DNA from: JBGPYM01 sp041493205
GTDB taxonomy: Bacteria; Bacteroidota; Ignavibacteria; UBA10030; UBA6906
Direction: 5' to 3'
Assembly: GCA_041493205.1 (NCBI GenBank)
Contig: JBGPYM010000025.1
Span: forward strand, 1 to 20,025
DNA: 20,025 nucleotides
Shown here piece after piece: positions 14,358 to 20,025 of the stretch. Every line of letters begins with the position of its first letter. Positions within the stretch are counted from its first letter, which is position 1. The position numbers were made by a program, and so were the translations under genes. A model generated the notes under the pieces. That model worked only from the letters and a program-made list of their open reading frames with translations. It was not told where the DNA came from and searched no databases.

Positions 14358-14918
14358 ATGGACCTTTTTTCATCATTCTGGCCGTGGTACGTGACCGGCC
14401 CGCTGATAGGCCTCTTTGTGCCGGTCATCTACCTCCTCCTCAACAAGCATTTCGGGATTTCGTCGACCTTCCGGGATATCTGTGCGGCCGCGTTACGCCC
14501 GTCCGCGCCATATTTTAAATACAATTGGAAGGCGAATAGTTGGCGGCTCGTATTCGTCGCCGGCATCGTCATTGGAGGGTTCCTCTCGCGGGCGACGCTC
14601 GGGACCCCGGCCACAGGCCAGATTTCAGAGCATACGCTGTCGGTCCTCTCCTCGCAAGGGGTCAGAGATTTCACGCGTTTGATCCCGGGGGACCTCTTTT
14701 CACTCGGTTCGGTACTCACCCTCCGGGGATTTGTCCTGATCGTCGTGGGTGGATTCCTGGTGGGTTTCGGGACACGGTACGCCGACGGGTGCACCTCGGG
14801 TCACACGATCCACGGGATTTCAAATTTCCAGCGCGCATCCATCGTGGCCACGGTCTGCTTCTTCCTCGGCGGACTCCTGTCGACCTACGTGCTGCTCCCT
14901 CTCATACTCTCATTGTGA
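14358..14918 (+). CDS. YeeE/YedE (TsuA-type) sulfur transporter, N-terminal half
   Basis: 186 residues with about four to five membrane segments (9-28, 63-79, 116-139, 160-184). The signature of the family, GTRYADGCTSGHTIHG (138-153), carries Cys145. In TsuA (YeeE) such cysteines pass thiosulfate through the membrane. Cys42 is a second candidate. TsuA is a single chain of about 350 residues; here only the first half is present and the second half is the next ORF, a split arrangement known for bacterial YeeE/YedE pairs. AAGGGAAGGGA precedes the ATG closely. The stop TGA overlaps a GTG of the next ORF. Likely substrate is thiosulfate or another small sulfur species, consistent with the neighbouring DsrE-like protein, the cytochrome and cysM. 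Confidence 0.87.
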   Translation: MDLFSSFWPWYVTGPLIGLFVPVIYLLLNKHFGISSTFRDICAAALRPSAPYFKYNWKANSWRLVFVAGIVIGGFLSRATLGTPATGQISEHTLSVLSSQGVRDFTRLIPGDLFSLGSVLTLRGFVLIVVGGFLVGFGTRYADGCTSGHTIHGISNFQRASIVATVCFFLGGLLSTYVLLPLILSL

Positions 14919-14929
14919 AAGGATCGGTC

Positions 14930-15340
14930 GTGATCTACGTGATCGTGCTGCTGCTCGGTACATGTTTCGGGATAATCCTCACGAACGGGGAGGTGATCTC
15001 CTGGTTCCGGATCCAGGAGATGTTCCATTTCGATTCATTCCACATGTACGGGGTGATCGGCTCGGCGATTGCCGTCGGCGCGCTCTCGATGCTGATTCTC
15101 CGGAAGCTCCATGCGCGTTCGCTCAAGGGAGATCCGATCGTGGTGGAATCGAAACAGCTCGGAAAGGGGACAGTGTTCGGCGGAGTCCTGTTCGGCGTAG
15201 GCTGGGCGTTGACGGGGGCCTGTCCCGGGCCGCTCTATGCGCTCGTCGGGAACGGATACGGAGCTTTTCTCCTGGCGTTGCTGAGTGCGATCGGCGGCGC
15301 GCTGGTCTACGGGCTCGTCCGCGATAAGCTGCCCCACTAG
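14930..15340 (+). CDS. YeeE/YedE (TsuA-type) sulfur transporter, C-terminal half
   Basis: 136 residues from the GTG at 14930, which has AAAGGA 6 nt upstream. The in-frame GTG at 14915, overlapping the previous stop (GTGA), is the alternative and adds five residues. The frame is open much further upstream, but that stretch is a shadow of the first half. Three to four membrane segments are seen (2-19, 39-57, 83-104, 111-129). The family motif GVGWALTGACPGPLYA (89-104) carries Cys98. It should pair with the preceding ORF to form one transporter. Its TAG stop lies within CTAG at 15337-15340, the same four bases that hold the stop of the convergent small gene. Confidence 0.85.
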   Translation: MIYVIVLLLGTCFGIILTNGEVISWFRIQEMFHFDSFHMYGVIGSAIAVGALSMLILRKLHARSLKGDPIVVESKQLGKGTVFGGVLFGVGWALTGACPGPLYALVGNGYGAFLLALLSAIGGALVYGLVRDKLPH

Positions 15341-15630
15341 GCCTTCACAAGCTGGTAGATCTTCGTGGTCTTGAGATCGGTGACCGCGCCCTCCATCCGC
15401 CGGAATCCTGCGCCGTTGACATTCTGGAAATGGTAGACCGTGCTTGGATTGAGATCCTTCAGGATCGGATTGTCCTTCAGGATCCTGAGCATCAAGCGTC
15501 CTCCGGCCGGATAGAACCTGAAATGGCAGTCAAAACCGAACAGTTCCCTGTTGAAGAGAATGCGCTTTCCCGTGTAGAGTGGCTTCCGGGATACGTAGAT
15601 TGCTGCAAATGTGATCGGTTCAAGGCCCAT
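15337..15630 (-). CDS. Small conserved-looking protein of unknown function (97 aa)
   Basis: 97 residues from ATG 15630, chosen because AGGAG lies 7 nt upstream; an in-frame ATG at 15648 lacks an RBS. I do not recognise the protein. It is basic and probably soluble, with no signal peptide or membrane segment. Visible features are KRILFNRELFGFDCHFRFY, RLMLRILKDNPIL, and the end TDLKTTKIYQLVKA. It follows the aldo-keto reductase stop by 23 bp on the same strand, so it is probably its operon partner. Its end overlaps the YeeE half on the other strand by four bases. The RBS and spacing support a real gene. Confidence 0.65.
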   Translation of the reverse strand: MGLEPITFAAIYVSRKPLYTGKRILFNRELFGFDCHFRFYPAGGRLMLRILKDNPILKDLNPSTVYHFQNVNGAGFRRMEGAVTDLKTTKIYQLVKA

Positions 15631-15653
15631 CGTGGCGCTCCTGAGCATTGCTC

Positions 15654-16601
15654 TTACCCGCTCGCACTGTTAAGGAGTTCGAGGGACGCGTCTTCGAGCT
15701 TCAGCCAGGTCGATGTGAGGAGTTCTTCCAGTTGCTTGAGGCCCGTTGCGCTGACAATCGGCGCTGTGATGCTCGGCCGCGACATCATCCAGGCAAGCGA
15801 AACGGCTGCGGGAGTTGAGTTCTGGTGCTTCGCAACTTCGTCGAGTGCCCGGAGGATCCGCTTCCCCCGTGCATCCAGCACCCTCCGGATCTTCGCACCG
15901 CGCGGGCTTTTGGTCAGATCGCCTTCATTCCGGTACTTCCCCGTGAGGAACCCGCTTGCCAGGGCGGAATAGGGAAGAACCCCCAGGCCTTTTGCCACAC
16001 AGACCGGCTCGAGCTCCGATTCGTAATCCGAACGGTCATACAGATTGTAGTAGGGCTGCAGGCAGCGATAGACCGGATAACCGCCATGCGTGCTTACTTC
16101 GAGTGCACGTTCGAGCCGCTCCGCGGTGAAATTGGATGCCCCGAAAACCCTCACCTTACCCTGTTTGAAAAGCTGGTCGTAGGCCTGAAACGTCTCCTCC
16201 ATCGGCGTGGCCCTGTCGTCGTAATGCGACTGGTAGAGGTCGATGTAGTCGGTGTGCAGTCTGCGAAGCGAATGCTCGGCCGAACTGGCGATGTGACGTT
16301 TTGAAAGTCCCTTCTTGCCGGGAGCCATCTCGCCCCCCACTTTCGTGGCGATGACGATTTTTGCGCGAAGCTTGCGGGACTTGAGCCAGTTCCCGATGAT
16401 CGTTTCGGACTCACCGGCCTTGTGCCCCAGGGCCCACCGGGGATAGACGTCGGCCGTGTCGATGCAGCTATGGCCCGCCCCAACGAAAGCATCCAGCAAT
16501 TTGAACGCGGTCTTTTCGTCGACTGTCCACCCGAAGACGTTTGCCCCGAAGACAAGCTGGGTGATGGACACGCCTGAGGCCCCGATCTTCCGCTTCGCCA
16601 T
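15654..16601 (-). CDS. Aldo-keto reductase
   Basis: 315 residues, normal for the family. The catalytic tetrad is visible: Asp48 in IDTADVYP (47-54), Tyr53, Lys87 in VIATKVGG (83-90), and His126 in YQSHYDD (123-129). Other hallmarks are GASNF, the substrate and cofactor strand LQPYYNLYDRSDYE, and GVLPYSALASGFLTGKYR before the NADPH-binding C terminus. Such enzymes reduce aldehydes or ketones with NADPH; the particular substrate is not readable. The start MAKRKIGASGVSITQLVFGAN fits the first beta hairpin of the family, though the RBS is weak. It is the first gene of a two-gene unit with the small unknown protein, divergent from the esterase-ligase operon. Confidence 0.93.
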   Translation of the reverse strand: MAKRKIGASGVSITQLVFGANVFGWTVDEKTAFKLLDAFVGAGHSCIDTADVYPRWALGHKAGESETIIGNWLKSRKLRAKIVIATKVGGEMAPGKKGLSKRHIASSAEHSLRRLHTDYIDLYQSHYDDRATPMEETFQAYDQLFKQGKVRVFGASNFTAERLERALEVSTHGGYPVYRCLQPYYNLYDRSDYESELEPVCVAKGLGVLPYSALASGFLTGKYRNEGDLTKSPRGAKIRRVLDARGKRILRALDEVAKHQNSTPAAVSLAWMMSRPSITAPIVSATGLKQLEELLTSTWLKLEDASLELLNSASG

Positions 16602-16731
16602 TCAGTTGGTTCAGGTTCTGTGAGGAAAGGATGCAAAGAACAGGTGAACGAATATAGAGAGAGTCGGAGTCGAAAGTCAAGAAAGATCTCGCCCGGCTGT
16701 GCGTGAGTGCGCCCCGGGGGAACCATCGCAG

Positions 16732-16748
16732 TGCTGTGCGACACAGCA
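16732..16748. other. Perfect short inverted repeat in divergent region
   Basis: TGCTGTG (16732-16738), CGA, CACAGCA (16742-16748), about 35 bp upstream of the candidate -35 of the esterase operon. It could be an operator; no T tract follows it. It is the clearest structure in the 246-bp gap between the aldo-keto reductase and the esterase. Confidence 0.4.
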
Positions 16749-16781
16749 GAGGGCCCCCTTGCAGCCGGCGACAGATGGATT

Positions 16782-16809
16782 TTGAATAATCCCCGCGATT
16801 TCTTACACT
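16782..16809 (+). promoter_or_regulatory. Candidate promoter of the esterase/ligase operon
   Basis: TTGAAT (16782-16787), 16 bp, TACACT (16804-16809). The start site would be near 16816, about 30 nt before the GTG of the esterase gene. Confidence 0.4.
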
Positions 16810-16847
16810 GGCGGGACGAATTTCCTGCGAATCATCCCTGATCCCGC

Positions 16848-17585
16848 GTGAACGAAGTCTACAGGCGGTGGTACACGCCGCACCTGAGCCGAGATTTTGA
16901 GATGCTGATTTTCGGTCATGCCGGATATCCTGTGATCGTATTTCCCACGTCGATGGGGAGGTATTACCAGAACAAGGATTTCGGCCTCCTGGAGACGGTG
17001 GCATCCCTTGTGGACAGAGGGCTCGTAAAATTATATACGCCGGATGGCATCGACGGGGAAAGCTGGTACAACAAGGGGATTCACCCCGCAGATCGCGTCC
17101 GCACACACATGGGGTACGAAAATGTTATCCTGCAGGAGGTCATCCCGTTCGCCCTCGAAGAGACGGGACACCCGAAGGTCGCTCTCGCCGGATGCAGCTT
17201 CGGCGGGTATCACGCTGCCAACATGACGTTTCGATATCCCGGACGTGTGGGCGCGCTGATGAGCATGAGCGGCGCATTCGACATCAAGCAGTTTCTCGAC
17301 GGCTTCTACGATGACAATTGCTACTTTAACAACCCGCCCGACTATCTTCCGAATATCGGCGAATCGGAGTACCTGGAGCAGATACGCCGCGTTGGCATTG
17401 TCCTGGGTGCGGGAGACTCCGACAACTGCCTCGAAGACAACAAGCGGCTTGCCTCCATGCTCGGTGCGAAGGGAATTCCGCACTGGCTCGACATCCGGCC
17501 GGGAACACATGACTGGCCCCTCTGGCGCGCAATGTTCCCCTCCTACGTTCACAACCTGCTCCGGCACGAAGGGATACTGCCATGA
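16848..17585 (+). CDS. Esterase (EstD/PF00756-like alpha/beta-hydrolase)
   Basis: 245 residues. The GTG at 16848 is the first possible start because an in-frame TGA sits three codons upstream, and the N terminus (YRRWYTPHLSRDFEMLIFGHAGYPVIVFPTS) fits this hydrolase family. The nucleophile elbow is GCSFGG with Ser117; Asp190 in LGAGDSD and His221 in GTHDWPLW complete a plausible triad. Proteins of this type hydrolyse esters or thioesters, or transfer acyl groups. It is the first gene of a tightly overlapping set (ATGA with the next), so it should serve the same pathway as the two ligases. A likely role is hydrolysing or transferring an acyl or peptidyl ester intermediate, which is inference. 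It has no signal peptide, so cytoplasmic. Confidence 0.87.
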   Translation: MNEVYRRWYTPHLSRDFEMLIFGHAGYPVIVFPTSMGRYYQNKDFGLLETVASLVDRGLVKLYTPDGIDGESWYNKGIHPADRVRTHMGYENVILQEVIPFALEETGHPKVALAGCSFGGYHAANMTFRYPGRVGALMSMSGAFDIKQFLDGFYDDNCYFNNPPDYLPNIGESEYLEQIRRVGIVLGAGDSDNCLEDNKRLASMLGAKGIPHWLDIRPGTHDWPLWRAMFPSYVHNLLRHEGILP

Positions 17586-18544
17586 ATAAGAAGATCGGTG
17601 TGTTGTTCGGCCAGGAGAACACCTTTCCCACGGCCCTCGTCGAACGCATCAACTCCCGGGGACTGAAGAATATCAGCGCGGAATGGGTGCGCATCGACTG
17701 GGCACCGCAGGCGCTCCCGAGCGACTACGCGGTGATCCTCGACCGCATCAGCCAGGATGTTCCGTTCTACCGCGCCTACTTGAAAAACGCCGCCCTGACG
17801 GGAACCGCAGTTCTGAATAACCCGTTCTGGTGGTCGGCGGACGACAAGTTCTTCAACAATTGCCTCGCAGAAACAGTCGGGGTCGCGGTCCCCCGCACCG
17901 TTATCCTCCCTTCGCATGATCACCCCCCGGACACCAATGCAAATTCGTTCCGCAATCTTGCGTACCCGCTCGACTGGGAAGCGATCTTCCGGTATGTAGG
18001 CTTTCCCGCCTATTTCAAACCGTTCGCCGGTGGGGGATGGAAACATGTCTACCGCGTCACGGGACGCGAGGAATTTTTCCAGAAATACGGCGAGACGGGA
18101 CAACTGGTCATGATGCTCCAGGAGGAAATAGTCTTTCAGGAATACTTCCGGTGCTACTGCCTCGGCGGCTCGAAGGTCCGTGTCATGCCGTACGACCCGC
18201 GCCAGCCGCACCACCTCCGCTATGTCCGCTCGAGCGCACCCGTCAATCCCGCCCTATTGAAAAAAGTCGAGGCGGATGTGAAGAAGCTCAATCAGTGGCT
18301 TGGCTATGACTTTAATACCGTCGAAATGGCAGTCCGCGACGGAACCCCGTACGCAATCGACTTCTGCAATCCCGCCCCCGATGCGGATGTCCATTCGATC
18401 GGGGAAGAGAACTTCGAATGGATCGTCGAGAACGCGGCGGACCTGCTCATCGCCCGCGCGCAGTCGCATGGCCGGTCGAAGCACCCCCTGACGTGGGGGA
18501 AGTACATCATTGCAGCCGCCTCCCGGGAGGGAAAGAAGACGTGA
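17582..18544 (+). CDS. ATP-grasp ligase
   Basis: 320 residues. The N terminus (KKIGVLFGQENTFPTALVERIN) is a pre-ATP-grasp alpha/beta domain. The ATP-binding lysine and glycine-rich loop are AYFKPFAGGGWKHV (143-156, Lys146, Gly150-152). QEE at 180-182 is the adenine-contacting hinge region. FNTVEMAV (244-251, Glu248) and YAIDFCNPAPD (257-267, Asp260, Asn263) supply magnesium ligands. ATP-grasp enzymes form an acyl phosphate and join a carboxylate to an amine or thiol. It overlaps the esterase by four bases and the next ligase by four (GTGA), so the three are translationally coupled. The substrate is unknown. The D-Ala-D-Ala ligase, RimK and glutathione synthetase superfamily is the closest general comparison. 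Confidence 0.87.
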   Translation: MNKKIGVLFGQENTFPTALVERINSRGLKNISAEWVRIDWAPQALPSDYAVILDRISQDVPFYRAYLKNAALTGTAVLNNPFWWSADDKFFNNCLAETVGVAVPRTVILPSHDHPPDTNANSFRNLAYPLDWEAIFRYVGFPAYFKPFAGGGWKHVYRVTGREEFFQKYGETGQLVMMLQEEIVFQEYFRCYCLGGSKVRVMPYDPRQPHHLRYVRSSAPVNPALLKKVEADVKKLNQWLGYDFNTVEMAVRDGTPYAIDFCNPAPDADVHSIGEENFEWIVENAADLLIARAQSHGRSKHPLTWGKYIIAAASREGKKT

Positions 18545-19695
18545 ATCCCTACCGCCTGGATGCACGGCTCTCAGACCTCGTCGACCTCTCGTCAGGGAAA
18601 TGGTTCTCCCTTGGCGTGGAGGAGGAATTCCAGATTATCGACCCCGCAACACGGGAACTCCGGTCTCACATCGAGCAGATCCTCGAAGACGGCAAAGTGG
18701 TCCTGGCAGAACGGGTCAAACCCGAGCTCCATCAATCGGTGGTCGAGGTGGGGACGTCGGTCTGCGCCTCCATCGCTGACGCGCGCCGGGAAGTGACGGA
18801 CCTGCGGCGGAATATCACGGAGGTTGCGAAGAAAAGCGGGATGTGCGTCGCCTCGTCGGGGACGCATCCATTTTCGCTCTGGCGCGACCAGAAAATCACC
18901 GACAACCCGCGCTATCATACGATCGTCTCGGACATGCAGCAGGTCGCGCGCGCGAACCTCATCTTCGGGCTCCACGTCCATGTCGGCATTCCCGACAGGG
19001 AGGTGCGCATCCAGATCATGAACACGGTGCGCTATTTCCTCCCGCACATCTTCGCGCTCTCGACGAATTCTCCCTTCTGGTCGGGGCGGGATACAGGCTT
19101 CAAATCGTACCGGATAAAAGTCTTTGAACGGTTCCCCCGCACGGGGCTCCCGGATACGTTCAACAGCTGCGCTGATTATGATTCGTATGTGGACAGCCTT
19201 ATCAAAACGCATTCCATTGACAACGCGAAGAAAATCTGGTGGGACGTCCGGCCGCACCCGTTCTTCGACACGCTCGAGTACCGCATTTGCGACGTCCCCA
19301 TGCGGATCGATGAGACGATCATGCTCGTCGCCCTCTTTCAGGCGGTCACCGCGAAGCTGTATCAACTGTACCGCCTGAACCTGGATTTCCGGAGCTACTC
19401 GCGCGCGCTCATCAACGAAAACCGGTGGCGTGCCGCGCGGTTCGGGATCGACGGCTCCCTTATCGATTTTGGGAAGAAAGAGGAAGTCGATGCGCGTGTG
19501 CTGATCGGCGAGCTTCTCGGCTTCATCGACGACGTCGTCGATGAACTCGGAAGCCGGAAGGAAATAGACTATGTCCACCAGGTGCTTGAGCAGGGTACCG
19601 GGGCCGACAGGCAGCTGCGAGTGTTCCGGGAGACCGGAGATCTGAAACAGGTCGTCGACTACATCATCCGCGAAACGCATGCCGGCACTGAGTGA
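18541..19695 (+). CDS. Carboxylate-amine ligase, GCS2/YbdK family
   Basis: 384 residues from the GTG at 18541 (overlapping the previous stop as GTGA). The open frame continues upstream, but that part is a shadow of the ATP-grasp gene. Family motifs: SLGVEEEFQIID (23-34), GTHPFSLW (107-114, the ATP and magnesium site region), GLHVHVGI (143-150), RPHPFFDTLEYRICDVP (237-253) and NRWRAARFGIDG (294-305). YbdK/GCS2 proteins resemble gamma-glutamylcysteine ligase and couple a carboxylate, often glutamate, to an amine. The pairing with an ATP-grasp ligase mirrors the two-step logic of glutathione synthesis, but the N-terminal neighbours differ and the product is unknown. An ergothioneine EgtA-like role is less likely, as no EgtB, C or D homologues are nearby. 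Confidence 0.9.
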   Translation: MNPYRLDARLSDLVDLSSGKWFSLGVEEEFQIIDPATRELRSHIEQILEDGKVVLAERVKPELHQSVVEVGTSVCASIADARREVTDLRRNITEVAKKSGMCVASSGTHPFSLWRDQKITDNPRYHTIVSDMQQVARANLIFGLHVHVGIPDREVRIQIMNTVRYFLPHIFALSTNSPFWSGRDTGFKSYRIKVFERFPRTGLPDTFNSCADYDSYVDSLIKTHSIDNAKKIWWDVRPHPFFDTLEYRICDVPMRIDETIMLVALFQAVTAKLYQLYRLNLDFRSYSRALINENRWRAARFGIDGSLIDFGKKEEVDARVLIGELLGFIDDVVDELGSRKEIDYVHQVLEQGTGADRQLRVFRETGDLKQVVDYIIRETHAGTE

Positions 19696-20025
19696 CCTCC
19701 GCACTACGCCCTTCAATCCGGACTTTTCTCCGGGGGCGCGCAGCGCGATTCGTACGTGCCTTCGGCTCACGCCCGGGGAACGGATCACGATTATCACCGA
19801 CCGGGAGACCCGGGCCATTGCGGCATCCCTGCTTGCGGAAGTGGACACGGTTGGGTCGGAGGCAAGCGTGTTTCTGTTGGAAGAAGCCGGTGACCGTCCG
19901 CTCAGGGATATGCCTCCGCCGGTCCTGGAGGATCTCGCGCGGTCACAGGTCAGCATCTTCGCGGCACAGGCCCGCGAGGGGGAACTCCGGTCACGGGTAC
20001 AGATGTGCGAGGTGGTCAACAGATG
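19679..20025 (+). CDS. Aminopeptidase-like protein (M29/aminopeptidase T type), 5' part only
   Basis: 115 codons are visible from the ATG at 19679 to the right edge, with no stop. The start overlaps the ligase's last 17 bases and has no clear RBS, so it is probably translated by coupling. The N terminus reads DFSPGARSAIRTCLRLTPGERITIITDRETRAIAASLL, resembling the first domain of M29-like aminopeptidases (leucyl aminopeptidase / aminopeptidase T), where an N-terminal helix and a Rossmann-like strand with TDRE precede the metal site. The metal ligands would lie outside the window, so catalysis cannot be checked. It is the fourth gene of the ligase operon. An aminopeptidase beside two amide-forming ligases suggests trimming or salvage of a small peptide-like product. 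Confidence 0.6.
   Translation, partial: MPALSDLRTTPFNPDFSPGARSAIRTCLRLTPGERITIITDRETRAIAASLLAEVDTVGSEASVFLLEEAGDRPLRDMPPPVLEDLARSQVSIFAAQAREGELRSRVQMCEVVNR

Noticed and set aside
18592..20019. Long minus-strand open frame (475 codons) opposite the GCS2 ligase
   Set aside because: It is the reverse shadow of the GCS2 and aminopeptidase genes in GC-rich DNA. The plus strand has clear family motifs and the shadow protein has none.

Overview
The window comes from a high-GC (about 60% by eye) Gram-negative-like bacterium. Two outer-membrane-type beta-barrel proteins, a Tat substrate and a secreted c-type cytochrome point to a diderm envelope. Recognisable promoters are of the TTGACA/TATAAT type, and many genes carry AGGAG-type ribosome binding sites. 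No rRNA, tRNA, integrase, transposase or CRISPR was seen, so taxonomy rests on impression only. A Bacteroidota/Ignavibacteriota-type or similar environmental lineage is possible but unproven.

Layout. (1) 1-1728, minus: an S9 serine peptidase cut by the left edge. (2) 1842-3799, plus: a translationally coupled pair, a DhnA/LsrF-type class I aldolase and a Gfo/Idh/MocA dehydrogenase. (3) 3812-4987, minus: a multi-pass membrane protein ending in a CBM20-like starch-binding module. It is divergent from galT (5162) and a YchF-like GTPase (6185), which end at a strong terminator. (4) 7355-7969, minus: a small beta-barrel protein, followed by a REP-like repeat block. (5) 8161-11289, minus: a cysteine-synthesis operon, cysM - JAMM protease (Mec) - fused MoaD/E1/rhodanese. 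It is preceded by a 35-codon cysteine-rich leader ORF and an intrinsic terminator. (6) 11458-15340: a beta-barrel protein, a diheme TsdA-like cytochrome c, a Tat-exported DsrE-like protein, and a YeeE/YedE sulfur transporter split into two ORFs. (7) 15337-16601, minus: a small unknown protein and an aldo-keto reductase. (8) 16848 to the right edge, plus: four overlapping genes (esterase, ATP-grasp ligase, GCS2-type carboxylate-amine ligase, aminopeptidase-like protein) that look like an uncharacterised amide-forming pathway.

How the parts fit. Regions 5 and 6 form a sulfur island of about 7 kb. YeeE-type proteins import thiosulfate or related sulfur, and DsrE and TsdA-like proteins handle reduced sulfur in the periplasm. 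The CysM/Mec/MoaD-E1-rhodanese set can place sulfur on a ubiquitin-like carrier and deliver it to O-activated serine. The most notable item is upstream of cysM. A very good sigma70-type promoter sits only 9 nt from the ATG of a leader ORF with four Cys codons. The end of this ORF can pair with the 5' arm of an 11-bp terminator. This is what a cysteine-responsive transcription attenuator would look like. The right-hand ligase operon is the second candidate for an undescribed system.
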